Shown here: positions 8,390 through 18,289 of the stretch, in pieces | Layout: the number at the start of each line of letters is the position of its first letter | Numbering within the stretch: position 1 is the stretch's first letter | Source: HGM04593 sp045588345 | GTDB taxonomy: Bacteria; Bacteroidota; Bacteroidia; Bacteroidales; Bacteroidaceae | DNA length: 46,692 bases | Reading direction: 5' to 3' | Assembly: GCA_045588345.1 (NCBI GenBank) | Contig: JAZNDZ010000022.1 | Location: 1 to 46,692 of the forward strand | Translations under genes and position numbers: made by a program | Notes under the pieces: model-generated | What the model saw: the letters and a program-made list of their open reading frames with translations, nothing else | What the model was told of the DNA's origin: nothing | Databases searched by the model: none

Positions 8390-9646
8390 ATGCTTAACTA
8401 CTTATTTGACTTGCTGCAGGACAGCAACTTCCCGGGTTCCAGGCTTCTGGATTATGTCTCGTTCAGAGCACTGCTTTCGGCAATAACCGCACTCATTGCA
8501 TCAGTATGGCTGGGAGGATGGCTCATAAAGTATTTCAAGAAGAAACAGATAACCGAAACCTTGCGCGATTTTGACAAGAACAACCTGAAAGCAGGCGTTC
8601 CCACCATGGGCGGAATAATCATAATAGTTGCAATACTTATCCCTTGCCTTCTTTTTGGCAGTCTTGACAATATTTATATGATTCTGCTCTTGATATCTAC
8701 AGTATGGCTGGGAATTCTGGGGTTTGCCGACGACTATATAAAGACATTCAAGAAGAACAAAGATGGCATACCCGGAAAAGTGAAGATTGTTGCCCAGATT
8801 GGCCTTGGACTTGTAATAGGTCTTACACTTTGCTTCAGCCCGCAGGCCGTCATGCGCGAGAATGTGACTGTAAAAAAAGGCAACATTGAAGAGGTGCGGC
8901 ACCGCAAGAAAGCGACAAAAGAGAACAAGACCACTATTCCCTTTGTAAAGGACCACAACATAAACTACAGCGAGATAATGTCTTTCTGTGGCGATTACAA
9001 GGAAGAAGCAGGCTGGGCACTGTTCGTGGTAATCGCGGTATTTGTCATAACAGCCGTATCCAATGGAGCCAACCTTAACGACGGCATGGACGGAATGCTG
9101 GCCGGCAATGCAGCAATAATAGGTGTCACACTGGCAGTCTTGGCCTATGTCTCGAGCCACGTCTATTGGGCCGAGTACCTGAACATAATGTTTCTTCCGG
9201 GTGGCGAAGAGGTCGTGATATTCACATTCGCTTTCATTGGCGCACTCATAGGATTCCTGTGGTACAACTCATTCCCGGCACAGGTATTCATGGGTGACAC
9301 AGGCAGTCTCACCATAGGCGGCATAATTGCTGTTGTAGCGATACTTCTGCACAAGGAACTTCTGCTGATACTGCTCTGCGGAGTCTTCGTTGCAGAGAAC
9401 ATGTCGGTAATAATGCAAGTGGCATACTTCAAACGCGGAAAGAAAAAAGGCATTAAGCAAAGGATTTTCCGCCGCACACCATTGCATCACCACTACAATG
9501 TGGAGGATGAAAAACTTGACAAAGAGTGCACATACATACTGAAAGGGCCTGAACGTCCAATGCACGAGGCAAAGGTAACCATGAGGTTCTGGATTGTTAC
9601 TATAATAATGGCTGCATTGACACTCATGACGTTAAAGATAAGATAA
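8390..9646 (+). CDS. mraY: Phospho-MurNAc-pentapeptide transferase MraY
   Basis: Integral membrane enzyme that transfers phospho-MurNAc-pentapeptide to undecaprenyl phosphate, forming lipid I. Family motifs are GVPTMGGI near residues 65-72, the aspartate-rich FADDYIK, NLNDGMDG (with the catalytic aspartates), and the HHHY segment near the C-terminus. At 418 residues it is longer than the E. coli enzyme (360) because of a charged insert around residues 160-195, between membrane segments. The stop codon abuts the murD start directly, suggesting coupled translation. Confidence 0.96.
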   Translation: MLNYLFDLLQDSNFPGSRLLDYVSFRALLSAITALIASVWLGGWLIKYFKKKQITETLRDFDKNNLKAGVPTMGGIIIIVAILIPCLLFGSLDNIYMILLLISTVWLGILGFADDYIKTFKKNKDGIPGKVKIVAQIGLGLVIGLTLCFSPQAVMRENVTVKKGNIEEVRHRKKATKENKTTIPFVKDHNINYSEIMSFCGDYKEEAGWALFVVIAVFVITAVSNGANLNDGMDGMLAGNAAIIGVTLAVLAYVSSHVYWAEYLNIMFLPGGEEVVIFTFAFIGALIGFLWYNSFPAQVFMGDTGSLTIGGIIAVVAILLHKELLLILLCGVFVAENMSVIMQVAYFKRGKKKGIKQRIFRRTPLHHHYNVEDEKLDKECTYILKGPERPMHEAKVTMRFWIVTIIMAALTLMTLKIR

Positions 9647-10978
9647 ATGGAGAAAAGGATTGTTATATTAGGAGCAGGAGAGAGCGGATGCGGAGCAGCA
9701 GTTCTTGCCGGCAAATTGGGATTCGAGGTCTTTGTTTCGGACTTTGGAGCCATTGCCGACAAATATAAAGAGATGCTTGACAGGCACAATATCCCCTGGG
9801 AGGAGAAGAGACACAGCGAAGAACTTATCCTTAATGCAGGAGAAGTCATAAAAAGCCCGGGAATACCCTGCGAGGCTCCGATAGTCGTAAAAATCAAGGA
9901 AGCCGGAATACCTGTAATCTCAGAAATTGAATTTGCCGGACGCTATACAAAGGCTAAAATGATATGCATAACCGGCAGTAACGGAAAAACAACCACAACA
10001 TCGCTAATATACCACATATTCCGCGAAGCCGGACTCAACGTCGGGCTTGCCGGGAACATAGGCCAGAGCCTTGCGTTGCAGGTTGCCGAAGATGACAAGG
10101 ATTATTACATAGTAGAACTCAGCAGCTTCCAGCTTGACAACATGTACGAGTTCCGTGCAAACGTGGCAGTGCTTATGAACATAACCCCGGACCACCTGGA
10201 CCGTTACGGCTACAAAATGCAGAACTACGTAGATGCCAAGTTCCGCATCCTTCAGAACCAACAGCCCGACGATGCCTTTGTCTACTGGAACGACGACCCT
10301 ATCATAAAGAAAGAGTTGCCCAAATATACCCACGGAAGGCTGTACCCTTTTGCCGAGAAGGAACATGATGGTGCTGCTGCATACACGCACAAGGAGAGCC
10401 TCATTTTCACCGAGCCCGTTCCATTCAATATGGAACTTGAGGAACTGTCGTTGACCGGCAAACACAACCTCTACAACTCAATGGCTGCCGGAATATCGGC
10501 AAACGTGGCTGGCATACGCAAGGAGACAATACGCGAGGCACTCAGTTCCTTTACCGGTGTAGAGCACAGGCTTGAGAAGGTGGCAAAGGTCAATGGGGTC
10601 GAGTACATAAATGACTCAAAGGCAACAAACGTGAACAGTTGCTGGTATGCCCTGCAGAGCATGAAGAACAAGACCGTGCTGATTCTGGGCGGCAAGGACA
10701 AGGGCAATGACTACAATGAGATTGCAGACCTTGTAAAAGAAAAATGCAGTGCCCTGATATTCTTGGGAGCCGACAACAGCAAGCTGCAAAGTTTCTTTAA
10801 AGATTTTGGCATACCCGTCTACGATACACACTCGATGAAAGAGTGCGTTGAAAAGGCCTACAGCATTGCCAAGCCCGGAGAAACCGTGCTTTTGAGCCCA
10901 TGCTGTGCAAGTTTTGACCTTTTCAAGAGTTATGAGGAGAGAGGAAAGATATTCAAGGAACTGGTGTGCAAGTTATAA
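9647..10978 (+). CDS. murD: UDP-MurNAc-L-alanine:D-glutamate ligase MurD
   Basis: Cytoplasmic ligase adding D-glutamate, the second residue of the stem peptide. The N-terminal Rossmann-like domain starts with IVILGAGESGCGAA. The ATP loop ITGSNGKTTT is near residues 107-116, and the C-terminal domain carries NDSKATN and LLSPCCASFDLF, both typical of MurD. The length of 443 residues is normal. It is followed by a 63-base gap before ftsW, one of the largest gaps in the cluster, with no hairpin visible. Confidence 0.96.
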   Translation: MEKRIVILGAGESGCGAAVLAGKLGFEVFVSDFGAIADKYKEMLDRHNIPWEEKRHSEELILNAGEVIKSPGIPCEAPIVVKIKEAGIPVISEIEFAGRYTKAKMICITGSNGKTTTTSLIYHIFREAGLNVGLAGNIGQSLALQVAEDDKDYYIVELSSFQLDNMYEFRANVAVLMNITPDHLDRYGYKMQNYVDAKFRILQNQQPDDAFVYWNDDPIIKKELPKYTHGRLYPFAEKEHDGAAAYTHKESLIFTEPVPFNMELEELSLTGKHNLYNSMAAGISANVAGIRKETIREALSSFTGVEHRLEKVAKVNGVEYINDSKATNVNSCWYALQSMKNKTVLILGGKDKGNDYNEIADLVKEKCSALIFLGADNSKLQSFFKDFGIPVYDTHSMKECVEKAYSIAKPGETVLLSPCCASFDLFKSYEERGKIFKELVCKL

Positions 10979-11041
10979 GCACAGAATGTTGAGAAAACAG
11001 AACAAAAGAACACATATACCTACTGTTATACATATACACCG

Positions 11042-12268
11042 ATGGGAGGCGAAAAACTAAAGAAAATATTATTTAAAGGAGACAAGATAATTTGGGCAGT
11101 CTTCTTCATAATCTGTGCAATATCCTGGGTAGAGGTATTCAGCGCGACCAGCCGCCAGATAAGCGACAACAGCAACTATTGGCTCCCGATAATCAAGCAC
11201 ACCGGGTTCCTGATTGTAGGGCTCTGTGCAATTCTTCTTATACAGAACTTTAAGCTTTCGCAGATAGAAAGGCTCACCAAAGTCGTCTACTGGATAGGTT
11301 TAATAGGCTTAATATGGGCACAGTTGGACAGCGGCTCAAAGATAAACGGAAGCGCCCGTTGGATTAACTTCGGCTTCTTTACGATACAGCCCATGGAATT
11401 TGCGAAGATGGGACTTATTATGGTAATGGCAAGGATACTTTCCGACCATCAGGGAGAATACGGCACCGAAGGCACCGCATTGAAAGAGATTCTGAAATAC
11501 AGCATACTGCCTGTTCTTATAATACTGAAAGAGAATCTATCGACAGCAGCCTTGCTGATAGTGGCAATATACATGATGATGTATATCGGACGATGCCCGA
11601 ACAAGCAGCTGCTCAAGATTGCCGGGTTAGGTATCTGCGTGGGGGTTGTAGGAGTATCCGCCATACTTATGACTCCCGACAGCGTAGCCACCAAAGAGGG
11701 AGGTTTCGGCAGCAAAGTCATCACATGGAAGCACCGCATACTGGACATTGGGAACAGCAAGCCCATTGACCCTGACAACTACATGATTGATGATGACCAG
11801 CGTGCTCATGCGAACATGGCAATAGCATCGAGCCACCTCATAGGTTGCGGACCGGGAAACTCCATGCAGCGTGACAATATTCCTCATGCCTACTCCGATT
11901 TCATTTACGCTATAATAATTGAAGAATTAGGACTTATTGGAGGAATTGTCGTGATACTGCTTTACCTGACGTTCCTGTACCGATGCGGCAAAATCGCCAA
12001 CAAGTGCCAGGAAGCATACGCAAGTTACCTGGCAATGGGAATAGGAATAATAATTACACTGCAAGCCATGATGCACATGTATATCTCTGTAGGTGATTTT
12101 GTAACCGGACAGCCGTTGCCGCTCATGAGCCAAGGTGGAACATCGGTAGTAATAAACTGCATATACATAGGCATGGTGTTGGCTATAAGCAGGCATGCTA
12201 CAATAGAGAATACAGCAAAAGCCAAAGAAGAGAACATTGTTGAAAACGTACAAACCGAAGAACAATGA
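11042..12268 (+). CDS. ftsW: Septal peptidoglycan glycosyltransferase FtsW
   Basis: SEDS-family polytopic membrane protein that polymerises lipid II at the septum together with FtsI. The 408-residue sequence has about ten membrane segments. SEDS landmarks include NGSARWI near residue 100, QPMEFAK, the loop ending in AYSDFIYAIIIEELGLIGG, and PLPLMSQGGTS near the C-terminus. The placement between murD and murG is standard and favours FtsW over the paralogue RodA. Its last 4 bases overlap the murG start (ATGA). Confidence 0.94.
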   Translation: MGGEKLKKILFKGDKIIWAVFFIICAISWVEVFSATSRQISDNSNYWLPIIKHTGFLIVGLCAILLIQNFKLSQIERLTKVVYWIGLIGLIWAQLDSGSKINGSARWINFGFFTIQPMEFAKMGLIMVMARILSDHQGEYGTEGTALKEILKYSILPVLIILKENLSTAALLIVAIYMMMYIGRCPNKQLLKIAGLGICVGVVGVSAILMTPDSVATKEGGFGSKVITWKHRILDIGNSKPIDPDNYMIDDDQRAHANMAIASSHLIGCGPGNSMQRDNIPHAYSDFIYAIIIEELGLIGGIVVILLYLTFLYRCGKIANKCQEAYASYLAMGIGIIITLQAMMHMYISVGDFVTGQPLPLMSQGGTSVVINCIYIGMVLAISRHATIENTAKAKEENIVENVQTEEQ

Positions 12269-13419
12269 AAAAGGAATACAGAGTAATAATAAGCGGAGGC
12301 GGCACCGGAGGTCATATATTCCCGGCGCTCTCCATTGCCGATGCAATCAGAAGAAAGCATCCGACAGCAAAGATTCTCTTTGTTGGAGCAAACAACAGAA
12401 TGGAAATGCAGAGAGTGCCCGATGCCGGATATGACATCGTCGGGCTCCCTATTGCAGGCTTTGACCGCAAGAACCTGTTCCGGAACATAAAGGTCCTGTG
12501 GCTCATACTCAAGAGTCAGCGTATGGCCAAGAAAATAATCAAGGATTTTGCACCACAGGTTGCAGTAGGTGTCGGAGGATATGCCAGCGGCCCAACACTG
12601 AAAATGGCTGCCAGCATGAACATTCCAACACTGATACAGGAACAGAACTCATACGCAGGCGTTACCAACAAGATTCTTGCCAAGAAAGCAAAAATGATAT
12701 GTGTTGCCTATGACAACATGAGCCGTTTCTTCCCCCACGAAAAGATTAAACTTACCGGCAACCCGGTGAGAAAGAGCCTCATCGACATGCGCTCGAACCA
12801 CATTGAGGCTAAAGAAAGGATGGGATTGGACACTGACAAGAAATGCGTGCTCATTGTAGGCGGCAGCCTTGGCGCACGCAGCATCAACGAGAGCATCATG
12901 GCGCATATTGAACTCATAAGAAGCAACCCCGATATACAGTTTGTATGGCAGACCGGAAAACTCTATTTTGAAGAGATGAAAACAAGAGTTGCCCAAGCCG
13001 GTGCGCCAGCCAACCTGACCGTTACGGACTTTGTCACTAACATGGCCGATGCACTGAGCGCTGCCGACCTTGTCGTTTCGCGTGCCGGAGCCGGTTCAAT
13101 ATCGGAATTCGCACTGCTTGGCAAGGCCGTAATACTTGTGCCCTCGCCTAATGTATCAGAGGACCACCAGACGAAGAATGCTATGGCTCTGGTAGACAAA
13201 GGTGCTGCAATATATGTAGCCGATGCCAAAGCCAAAGATGAACTGGTTGCAAAAGCAATTGCCACCGTAAAGGACAGCGCTTTGCTTGCAAGCCTTGAAG
13301 AAAACATAGAGAAAATGGGAAAACCGAATGCAGCCGAGGATATTGCCGAAGAGGTGATGATGCTCGCCGATGCATATATTGAGAAGGAAACACGACGCAA
13401 AAAAGAGAAACTGAAATAA
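12265..13419 (+). CDS. murG: UDP-GlcNAc:lipid I N-acetylglucosamine transferase MurG
   Basis: Peripheral membrane glycosyltransferase (GT28) converting lipid I to lipid II on the cytoplasmic face. The N-terminal glycine-rich loop SGGGTGGHIFPA near residues 10-21 binds the acceptor. Further motifs are GVGGYASGP, IQEQNSYAG, GGSLGARSIN and, in the donor-binding half, SRAGAGSISE. The length is 384 residues. The gene overlaps ftsW by 4 bases and shares one base with murC (TAATG), so translational coupling is likely. Confidence 0.96.
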   Translation: MKKEYRVIISGGGTGGHIFPALSIADAIRRKHPTAKILFVGANNRMEMQRVPDAGYDIVGLPIAGFDRKNLFRNIKVLWLILKSQRMAKKIIKDFAPQVAVGVGGYASGPTLKMAASMNIPTLIQEQNSYAGVTNKILAKKAKMICVAYDNMSRFFPHEKIKLTGNPVRKSLIDMRSNHIEAKERMGLDTDKKCVLIVGGSLGARSINESIMAHIELIRSNPDIQFVWQTGKLYFEEMKTRVAQAGAPANLTVTDFVTNMADALSAADLVVSRAGAGSISEFALLGKAVILVPSPNVSEDHQTKNAMALVDKGAAIYVADAKAKDELVAKAIATVKDSALLASLEENIEKMGKPNAAEDIAEEVMMLADAYIEKETRRKKEKLK

Positions 13420-14807
13420 TGAAACTTAAAGACATTGAATCGGTATATTTTCTTGGTGCCGGAGGAATAGGCATGAGCGCCCTTGTACGATATTTCCTGA
13501 ATGAAGGAAAATTCGTTGCCGGGTATGACCGTACACCGTCGGAACTGACAGGCAAACTCATTGACGAGGGTGCCCTGTTGCATTTTGAAGAAGATATTGA
13601 ACTCATACCTGACGAATGCAAAAAACCTGCAAGCACACTGGTAATATATACACCGGCCATACCTTCAGACCATAAAGAATGGGAATTTTTCCGAAACGGA
13701 GAATTCGTCATAAAAAAAAGAGCCGAGGTGCTCGGAATAATCACAAAAGACAAAAAAGGTGTATGCGCGGCGGGAACACATGGCAAGACAACCACATCGA
13801 CCATGACAGCACATCTGTTGCACCAATCCCATGTTGACTGTGCAGCATTCTTGGGCGGTATATCAAAGAACTACAAGAGCAACCTGATGCTCACCGACAA
13901 GAGTGACCTCGTAGTTATTGAGGCCGATGAATATGACCGTTCCTTCCTTCACCTTGAACCGTACATAGCAACAATAACATCGGCCGACCCCGACCACCTT
14001 GACATATACGGCAACAAGGAAAACTATCTTGAAGCATTTGCACAATTCACCGAACGTATTGTTCCTGGCGGTTACCTTATCCTGCATGAGGGCCTTGAGG
14101 TAAAGCCACGCACAAAAGAGGGCGTTGAGACCTACATCTATGGAAGAGAAAAAGGAGACTTCCATGCCGAGAACATACGTATCGGTTCAGGAACGATACT
14201 ATTTGACTACGTATCGCCATGGCAGAGAATAGACGACATAGAACTTGGAGTACCGGTCAGCATAAACATTGAGAACGGAATTGCATCAATGGCAATGGCA
14301 GAGATTTGCGGTGCAACAGCCGAAGAACTCAAAGCAGCCATGAAGAGTTTCGCCGGAGCCGACAGGCGTTTCGACTTCCATATAAAAGAAAAGAACCTTG
14401 TTCTGCTAAGTGATTATGCACACCACCCCGACGAAGTAAAAGCATGTGCAGAATCAATAAAGGCACTGTACAGCGACAAGAAGGTGACTGCACTTTTCCA
14501 ACCGCACCTGTTCAGCCGCACAGCCGATTTCTATAAAGAGTTTGCCCAAAGCCTTTCTATGTTTGACAAAGTCATTCTGGTAGAAATATACCCGGCAAGG
14601 GAAAAGCCCATGCCGGGAGTGACCAGCAAACTAATTTATGACTGCCTGGATGCAAATGTCGAAAAAAGAATGTGCAGCCGTGCCGATGTGCTTAGAGTTA
14701 TTGAAGAAGAGAAGTGCGGCATTGAAGTACTTGTGTCGCTGGGAGCAGGTGACATAGAGAATGACGTTCCACGCATGAAAGAGATACTTAAAGAGAGAAA
14801 ATGCTAA
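13419..14807 (+). CDS. murC: UDP-MurNAc:L-alanine ligase MurC
   Basis: Cytoplasmic ligase adding L-alanine to UDP-MurNAc, the first step of stem-peptide assembly. The N-terminal nucleotide fold has FLGAGGIGMSAL near residues 11-22. The ATP loop is AAGTHGKTTT near residues 115-124. EADEYDRSFL and DYAHHPDE are typical of MurC and Mpl-type enzymes. MurC is preferred over Mpl because of length (462) and position in the cluster. It overlaps ftsQ by 7 bases. Confidence 0.94.
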   Translation: MKLKDIESVYFLGAGGIGMSALVRYFLNEGKFVAGYDRTPSELTGKLIDEGALLHFEEDIELIPDECKKPASTLVIYTPAIPSDHKEWEFFRNGEFVIKKRAEVLGIITKDKKGVCAAGTHGKTTTSTMTAHLLHQSHVDCAAFLGGISKNYKSNLMLTDKSDLVVIEADEYDRSFLHLEPYIATITSADPDHLDIYGNKENYLEAFAQFTERIVPGGYLILHEGLEVKPRTKEGVETYIYGREKGDFHAENIRIGSGTILFDYVSPWQRIDDIELGVPVSINIENGIASMAMAEICGATAEELKAAMKSFAGADRRFDFHIKEKNLVLLSDYAHHPDEVKACAESIKALYSDKKVTALFQPHLFSRTADFYKEFAQSLSMFDKVILVEIYPAREKPMPGVTSKLIYDCLDANVEKRMCSRADVLRVIEEEKCGIEVLVSLGAGDIENDVPRMKEILKERKC

Positions 14808-15535
14808 AAAGAATACTTAAATACCTGCTCATAGGAATTGCAGCATGCTACATTGTGTTTGCATTCATAGTAGTTCCCAACATCCCCGACAACAGTAGGT
14901 GCAAGGGAGTGCTCATATCCGTAACCAACGACAAGAACGGGAACCTGACCAACGGCTACATAATGGAATTGCTGCAAACAAGCGGCATTGACCCGAGCAA
15001 GAAAGAGATGGACAGCATCAGTTGTCGCCAGATAGAAGAACTGTTGAAGAGAATAACACTCATTAAGGAGTGCCAGGTATATAAAGGCACAACAGGATTC
15101 ATAAATGTTGACATAGAGTGCCGCACACCCATACTGCAGGTGTATGAGATGAATGGTCAAAGTTATTATATAGACGCTAACGGCGACAGCATAATAGGAA
15201 TCATGAAAGCGCTTCACCTCCCCATTGCCAACGGATACATAACCAAGGAGATGAGGAAGAAAGAGTTGAAGGAGATTGCCAACACCATTTACAACGACCC
15301 GTTATGGCTTGCACAGATAGAGCAGATACATTTCGACAAAAAAGGCGGAATAATATTGGTTCCCAGAGTAGGCAACCACATCATCGAGTTCGGCACAGCC
15401 GACAACGCGACCGAAAAGCTAAGCAAACTATATACCTTCTATTCAAAAGGTCTCAACACCATAGGTTGGGACAAGTATGAGAAATTGAACATTGAGTTCA
15501 ATGACAAGGTCATAGGCACAAAAAGGAATAAATAA
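14801..15535 (+). CDS. ftsQ: Cell division protein FtsQ/DivIB-like
   Basis: Bitopic membrane protein of the divisome. The 244-residue product has a very short cytoplasmic tail, one membrane helix (about residues 7-24, YLLIGIAACYIVFAFIVV), and a periplasmic region with a POTRA-like segment and the beta-rich FtsQ domain (CQVYKGTTGFINVDIECRTP and onward). Sequence identity in this family is low, so the call relies on architecture and on the murC-ftsQ-ftsA-ftsZ context. No ddl gene lies between murC and ftsQ. Confidence 0.88.
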   Translation: MLKRILKYLLIGIAACYIVFAFIVVPNIPDNSRCKGVLISVTNDKNGNLTNGYIMELLQTSGIDPSKKEMDSISCRQIEELLKRITLIKECQVYKGTTGFINVDIECRTPILQVYEMNGQSYYIDANGDSIIGIMKALHLPIANGYITKEMRKKELKEIANTIYNDPLWLAQIEQIHFDKKGGIILVPRVGNHIIEFGTADNATEKLSKLYTFYSKGLNTIGWDKYEKLNIEFNDKVIGTKRNK

Positions 15536-15546
15536 AACAATACAAT

Positions 15547-16923
15547 ATGGGACAGACCAATTACATCGTAGCAATTGAACTGAGTTCGTCAAAAGTAACC
15601 GGTGCAGCCGGTATTGAGACGCACAACGGAATTAGAATCGTGGCAACGGCCAGTACCCGTGTCGACGGTTTTATCTCCAAAGGCATTGTACGCAATGTAG
15701 ACAAGACCAGCGAGGCCATAACCAACATCATCAACAAACTTGAATCGGACCTCATAGGCGAGGACGGCAAGGAAGTTATGATTAAAGAAGCATACGTATC
15801 GCTGTCAGGACTGACATTGCAAAGTGTTAAATCAAAGGTTACCCGCAACTTTGACACACATACCAAGATTACCGCCGAAACAATAAATGAACTGGAAGAT
15901 GAGAATGATGCCACATTCCCGATACCTGAGGGATATATAAAGGTACGTGCCATCACCCAAGAGTACAGGATAGACGGCAAGAATGACCGTTCACCCATAG
16001 GAACACTGGCCACCACTATCGAGGGACATTACCTGAATATCATAATCAAGAAACAGTACCTTGACCAGTTGAACGAGAGTTTCAACATGGCAAAGACTAA
16101 GATTGCCGACAGTTTCATTGCTGCACGCATGGATGCCGACATAATACTCACTAAGGACGATTGCCGCAACGGTTGTGCACTTGTGAACATTGGCGCAGAC
16201 ACAACTACCGTTGCCATATACAACAACGATTATCTGCGCAAACTGGCAGTCATCCCGCTCGGCAGCAGGAACATTACAAATGACATCTGCAACGAACTGT
16301 TGTCATTTGACCAGGCCGAAGCAATAAAGATAAGCCGCGGCTACCGCTCGACAACTGACGAAAAAGAGCCTATTGATAACGATACCCTCAACAATATCAT
16401 CTGCGGCCGCATGTGCGAGATTCTGCAGAATGTAAAATACCAGATTGAGGACTCGGGTGAACTCATAAACAAGATAATATTCACCGGTGGTGGTTCAAAG
16501 TTAAAGAACCTTGAACTTTTACTCGAAGAATATCTGCCCGATTTCAAGACATCCATTGCATCAGACCCACAGTTGACCTTTGAGTGTCGCCCCGGCGTAA
16601 ATACAATAGGCATCTTCACTACAGCACTCTATGGGCTGCTGAACCAGGGCAAGGAGAACTGCTGTGAGGTGATTGAACCCACACCTATAAGCAACGGAGG
16701 CTCACTCTTTGCCCCCGAAGACATGGACGGCCGGGAACCGGAACCCGTAAAGCCTGCAGAAAAACCGGAAGAGAAGAAAAACCCCAAGGAGACCAAAAAG
16801 CAGAAAGAGAAGAAGGGGCCATGGTTTGGCACGCTCTTCGGCGGCATAAAGGATACTATGGAAGGATTCATAAAGACAGCAACCAGCGAGGACCCTGAAC
16901 AGGAAAAGGATAACGATGAATAA
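15547..16923 (+). CDS. ftsA: Cell division protein FtsA
   Basis: Actin-like ATPase that tethers FtsZ filaments to the membrane. The N-terminal phosphate-binding segment is IVAIELSSSKVT. The SHS2 (1C) subdomain follows, then ALVNIGADTTTVAIY and FTGGGSKLKNLELLLEEY of the second actin-like lobe. The last 75 residues are a charged, proline- and lysine-rich linker, then an amphipathic stretch with WFGTLFGGIKDTMEGFIK (about residues 420-437) that is a good candidate membrane-targeting helix. It is followed by an acidic tail, so the helix is not at the extreme C-terminus. ftsZ begins 3 bases later. Confidence 0.94.
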   Translation: MGQTNYIVAIELSSSKVTGAAGIETHNGIRIVATASTRVDGFISKGIVRNVDKTSEAITNIINKLESDLIGEDGKEVMIKEAYVSLSGLTLQSVKSKVTRNFDTHTKITAETINELEDENDATFPIPEGYIKVRAITQEYRIDGKNDRSPIGTLATTIEGHYLNIIIKKQYLDQLNESFNMAKTKIADSFIAARMDADIILTKDDCRNGCALVNIGADTTTVAIYNNDYLRKLAVIPLGSRNITNDICNELLSFDQAEAIKISRGYRSTTDEKEPIDNDTLNNIICGRMCEILQNVKYQIEDSGELINKIIFTGGGSKLKNLELLLEEYLPDFKTSIASDPQLTFECRPGVNTIGIFTTALYGLLNQGKENCCEVIEPTPISNGGSLFAPEDMDGREPEPVKPAEKPEEKKNPKETKKQKEKKGPWFGTLFGGIKDTMEGFIKTATSEDPEQEKDNDE

Positions 16924-16926
16924 CAA

Positions 16927-18288
16927 ATGATACAAAACAGTATGAATATGGACGAACCAGTAAAGAAGACACTGCCTTTTGCTATACCGACAGAGTGTCC
17001 AAGGATAATAAAGGTCGTCGGAGTAGGCGGCGGCGGCAGCAATGCCGTACATAATATGTACCGTAAAGGCATACACAATGTATCATTTGCGGTATGCAAC
17101 ACCGACATGCAGGCAATGCAGAACTCCCCCATTCCCAAGAAGGTACAGCTTGGCGTTGAGATAACCGAAGGCTTGGGAGCCGGCAATGACCCCGAAGTAG
17201 CCCGCAGGGCCGCCGAAGAGAGCCGCGAGGAAATTGAGCGTCTTTTCAACGACGGCACAAAGATGGCTTTCATCACAGCCGGCATGGGCGGCGGAACTGG
17301 TACCGGTGCAGCACCAGTTGTAGCAGAGATAGCCAAGAGCCTGGGAATACTGACGGTAGGTATTGTAACCATACCTTTCAAGTTTGAGATGACCGGAAAA
17401 ATCAAACAGGCACTAAAAGGCGTAATAGAAATTTCAAAACATGTCGATGCGTTGCTGGTAATCAACAACCAGCGCCTGATAGACATGTACCCCAAACTAC
17501 AGGTAACCGAGGGATTCCACATGGTCGATAACGTGCTCACCACTGCAACAAAAAGCATTGCCGAAATAATTACAGCACGCGGCACAATAAACCTCGACTT
17601 CCGCGATGTAAGAAAAATACTCAAGAACGGCGGTGTTGCCATAATGAGTTACGGCATTGAGAAAGGCGACAGGCGCGTATCACGTGCATTCCAAAGCGCA
17701 CTGCACTCCCCATTGCTCAACGACAATGACATATACAAGTCAAAGAAGATTCTGTTCAATATTTACGAAAACCCCAACGACCCAATACGCATTGAAGAGA
17801 TGGCCGAGGTAGAGTCGTTCATGGCCAAGTTCCAGGAAGACGATATTGAACTTATCTGGGGATACAGCAAGGACCACAACCTTGAAGAAGGTTCTGTAAA
17901 GGTAACAGTACTTGCGACCGGATTCGGCATGAAGGACATACCGGGCATGGAACCTGTAATTGTTGAAGAAAAGAAAGTACAGGATACCATTACGCATGAG
18001 GAACAGGAGCGTATCAAACAGCAGGAAATGGAACTTGACCGCATGGTAGGTGCATTCTACAAAGTGGATTACAAGGTCTATATATTCAAAGGCGATGATA
18101 TGTACAACGAAGAACTCATTGAAGCCATCGACAACTCGCCTACATACAAGCGCAGCGCCATGGAACTTGAGAAAATAATGGAGAGCGCCCAAACAATCCA
18201 CACAACAGAAACCGTTGAACAAGAAGGATTGCAGGGTGTTGAAGAAAATGGTGAAGAAGAATATACAAGAACTATAAACAATGAATAA
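16927..18288 (+). CDS. ftsZ: Cell division GTPase FtsZ
   Basis: Tubulin-like GTPase that forms the division ring. The GTPase signature GGGTGTGAA is near residues 121-129, preceded by VVGVGGGGSNAV at residues 30-41. The T7-loop region with NLDFRDV is present, so both GTP binding and hydrolysis residues look intact. The C-terminal part is unusual: after the globular domain (to about residue 345) come a charged linker and a second ordered-looking segment (YKVDYKVYIFKGDDMYNEELIEA). Then come NSPTYKRS and about 40 acidic residues. The usual partner-binding peptide is not at the extreme end. Confidence 0.95.
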   Translation: MIQNSMNMDEPVKKTLPFAIPTECPRIIKVVGVGGGGSNAVHNMYRKGIHNVSFAVCNTDMQAMQNSPIPKKVQLGVEITEGLGAGNDPEVARRAAEESREEIERLFNDGTKMAFITAGMGGGTGTGAAPVVAEIAKSLGILTVGIVTIPFKFEMTGKIKQALKGVIEISKHVDALLVINNQRLIDMYPKLQVTEGFHMVDNVLTTATKSIAEIITARGTINLDFRDVRKILKNGGVAIMSYGIEKGDRRVSRAFQSALHSPLLNDNDIYKSKKILFNIYENPNDPIRIEEMAEVESFMAKFQEDDIELIWGYSKDHNLEEGSVKVTVLATGFGMKDIPGMEPVIVEEKKVQDTITHEEQERIKQQEMELDRMVGAFYKVDYKVYIFKGDDMYNEELIEAIDNSPTYKRSAMELEKIMESAQTIHTTETVEQEGLQGVEENGEEEYTRTINNE

Positions 18289-18289
18289 T

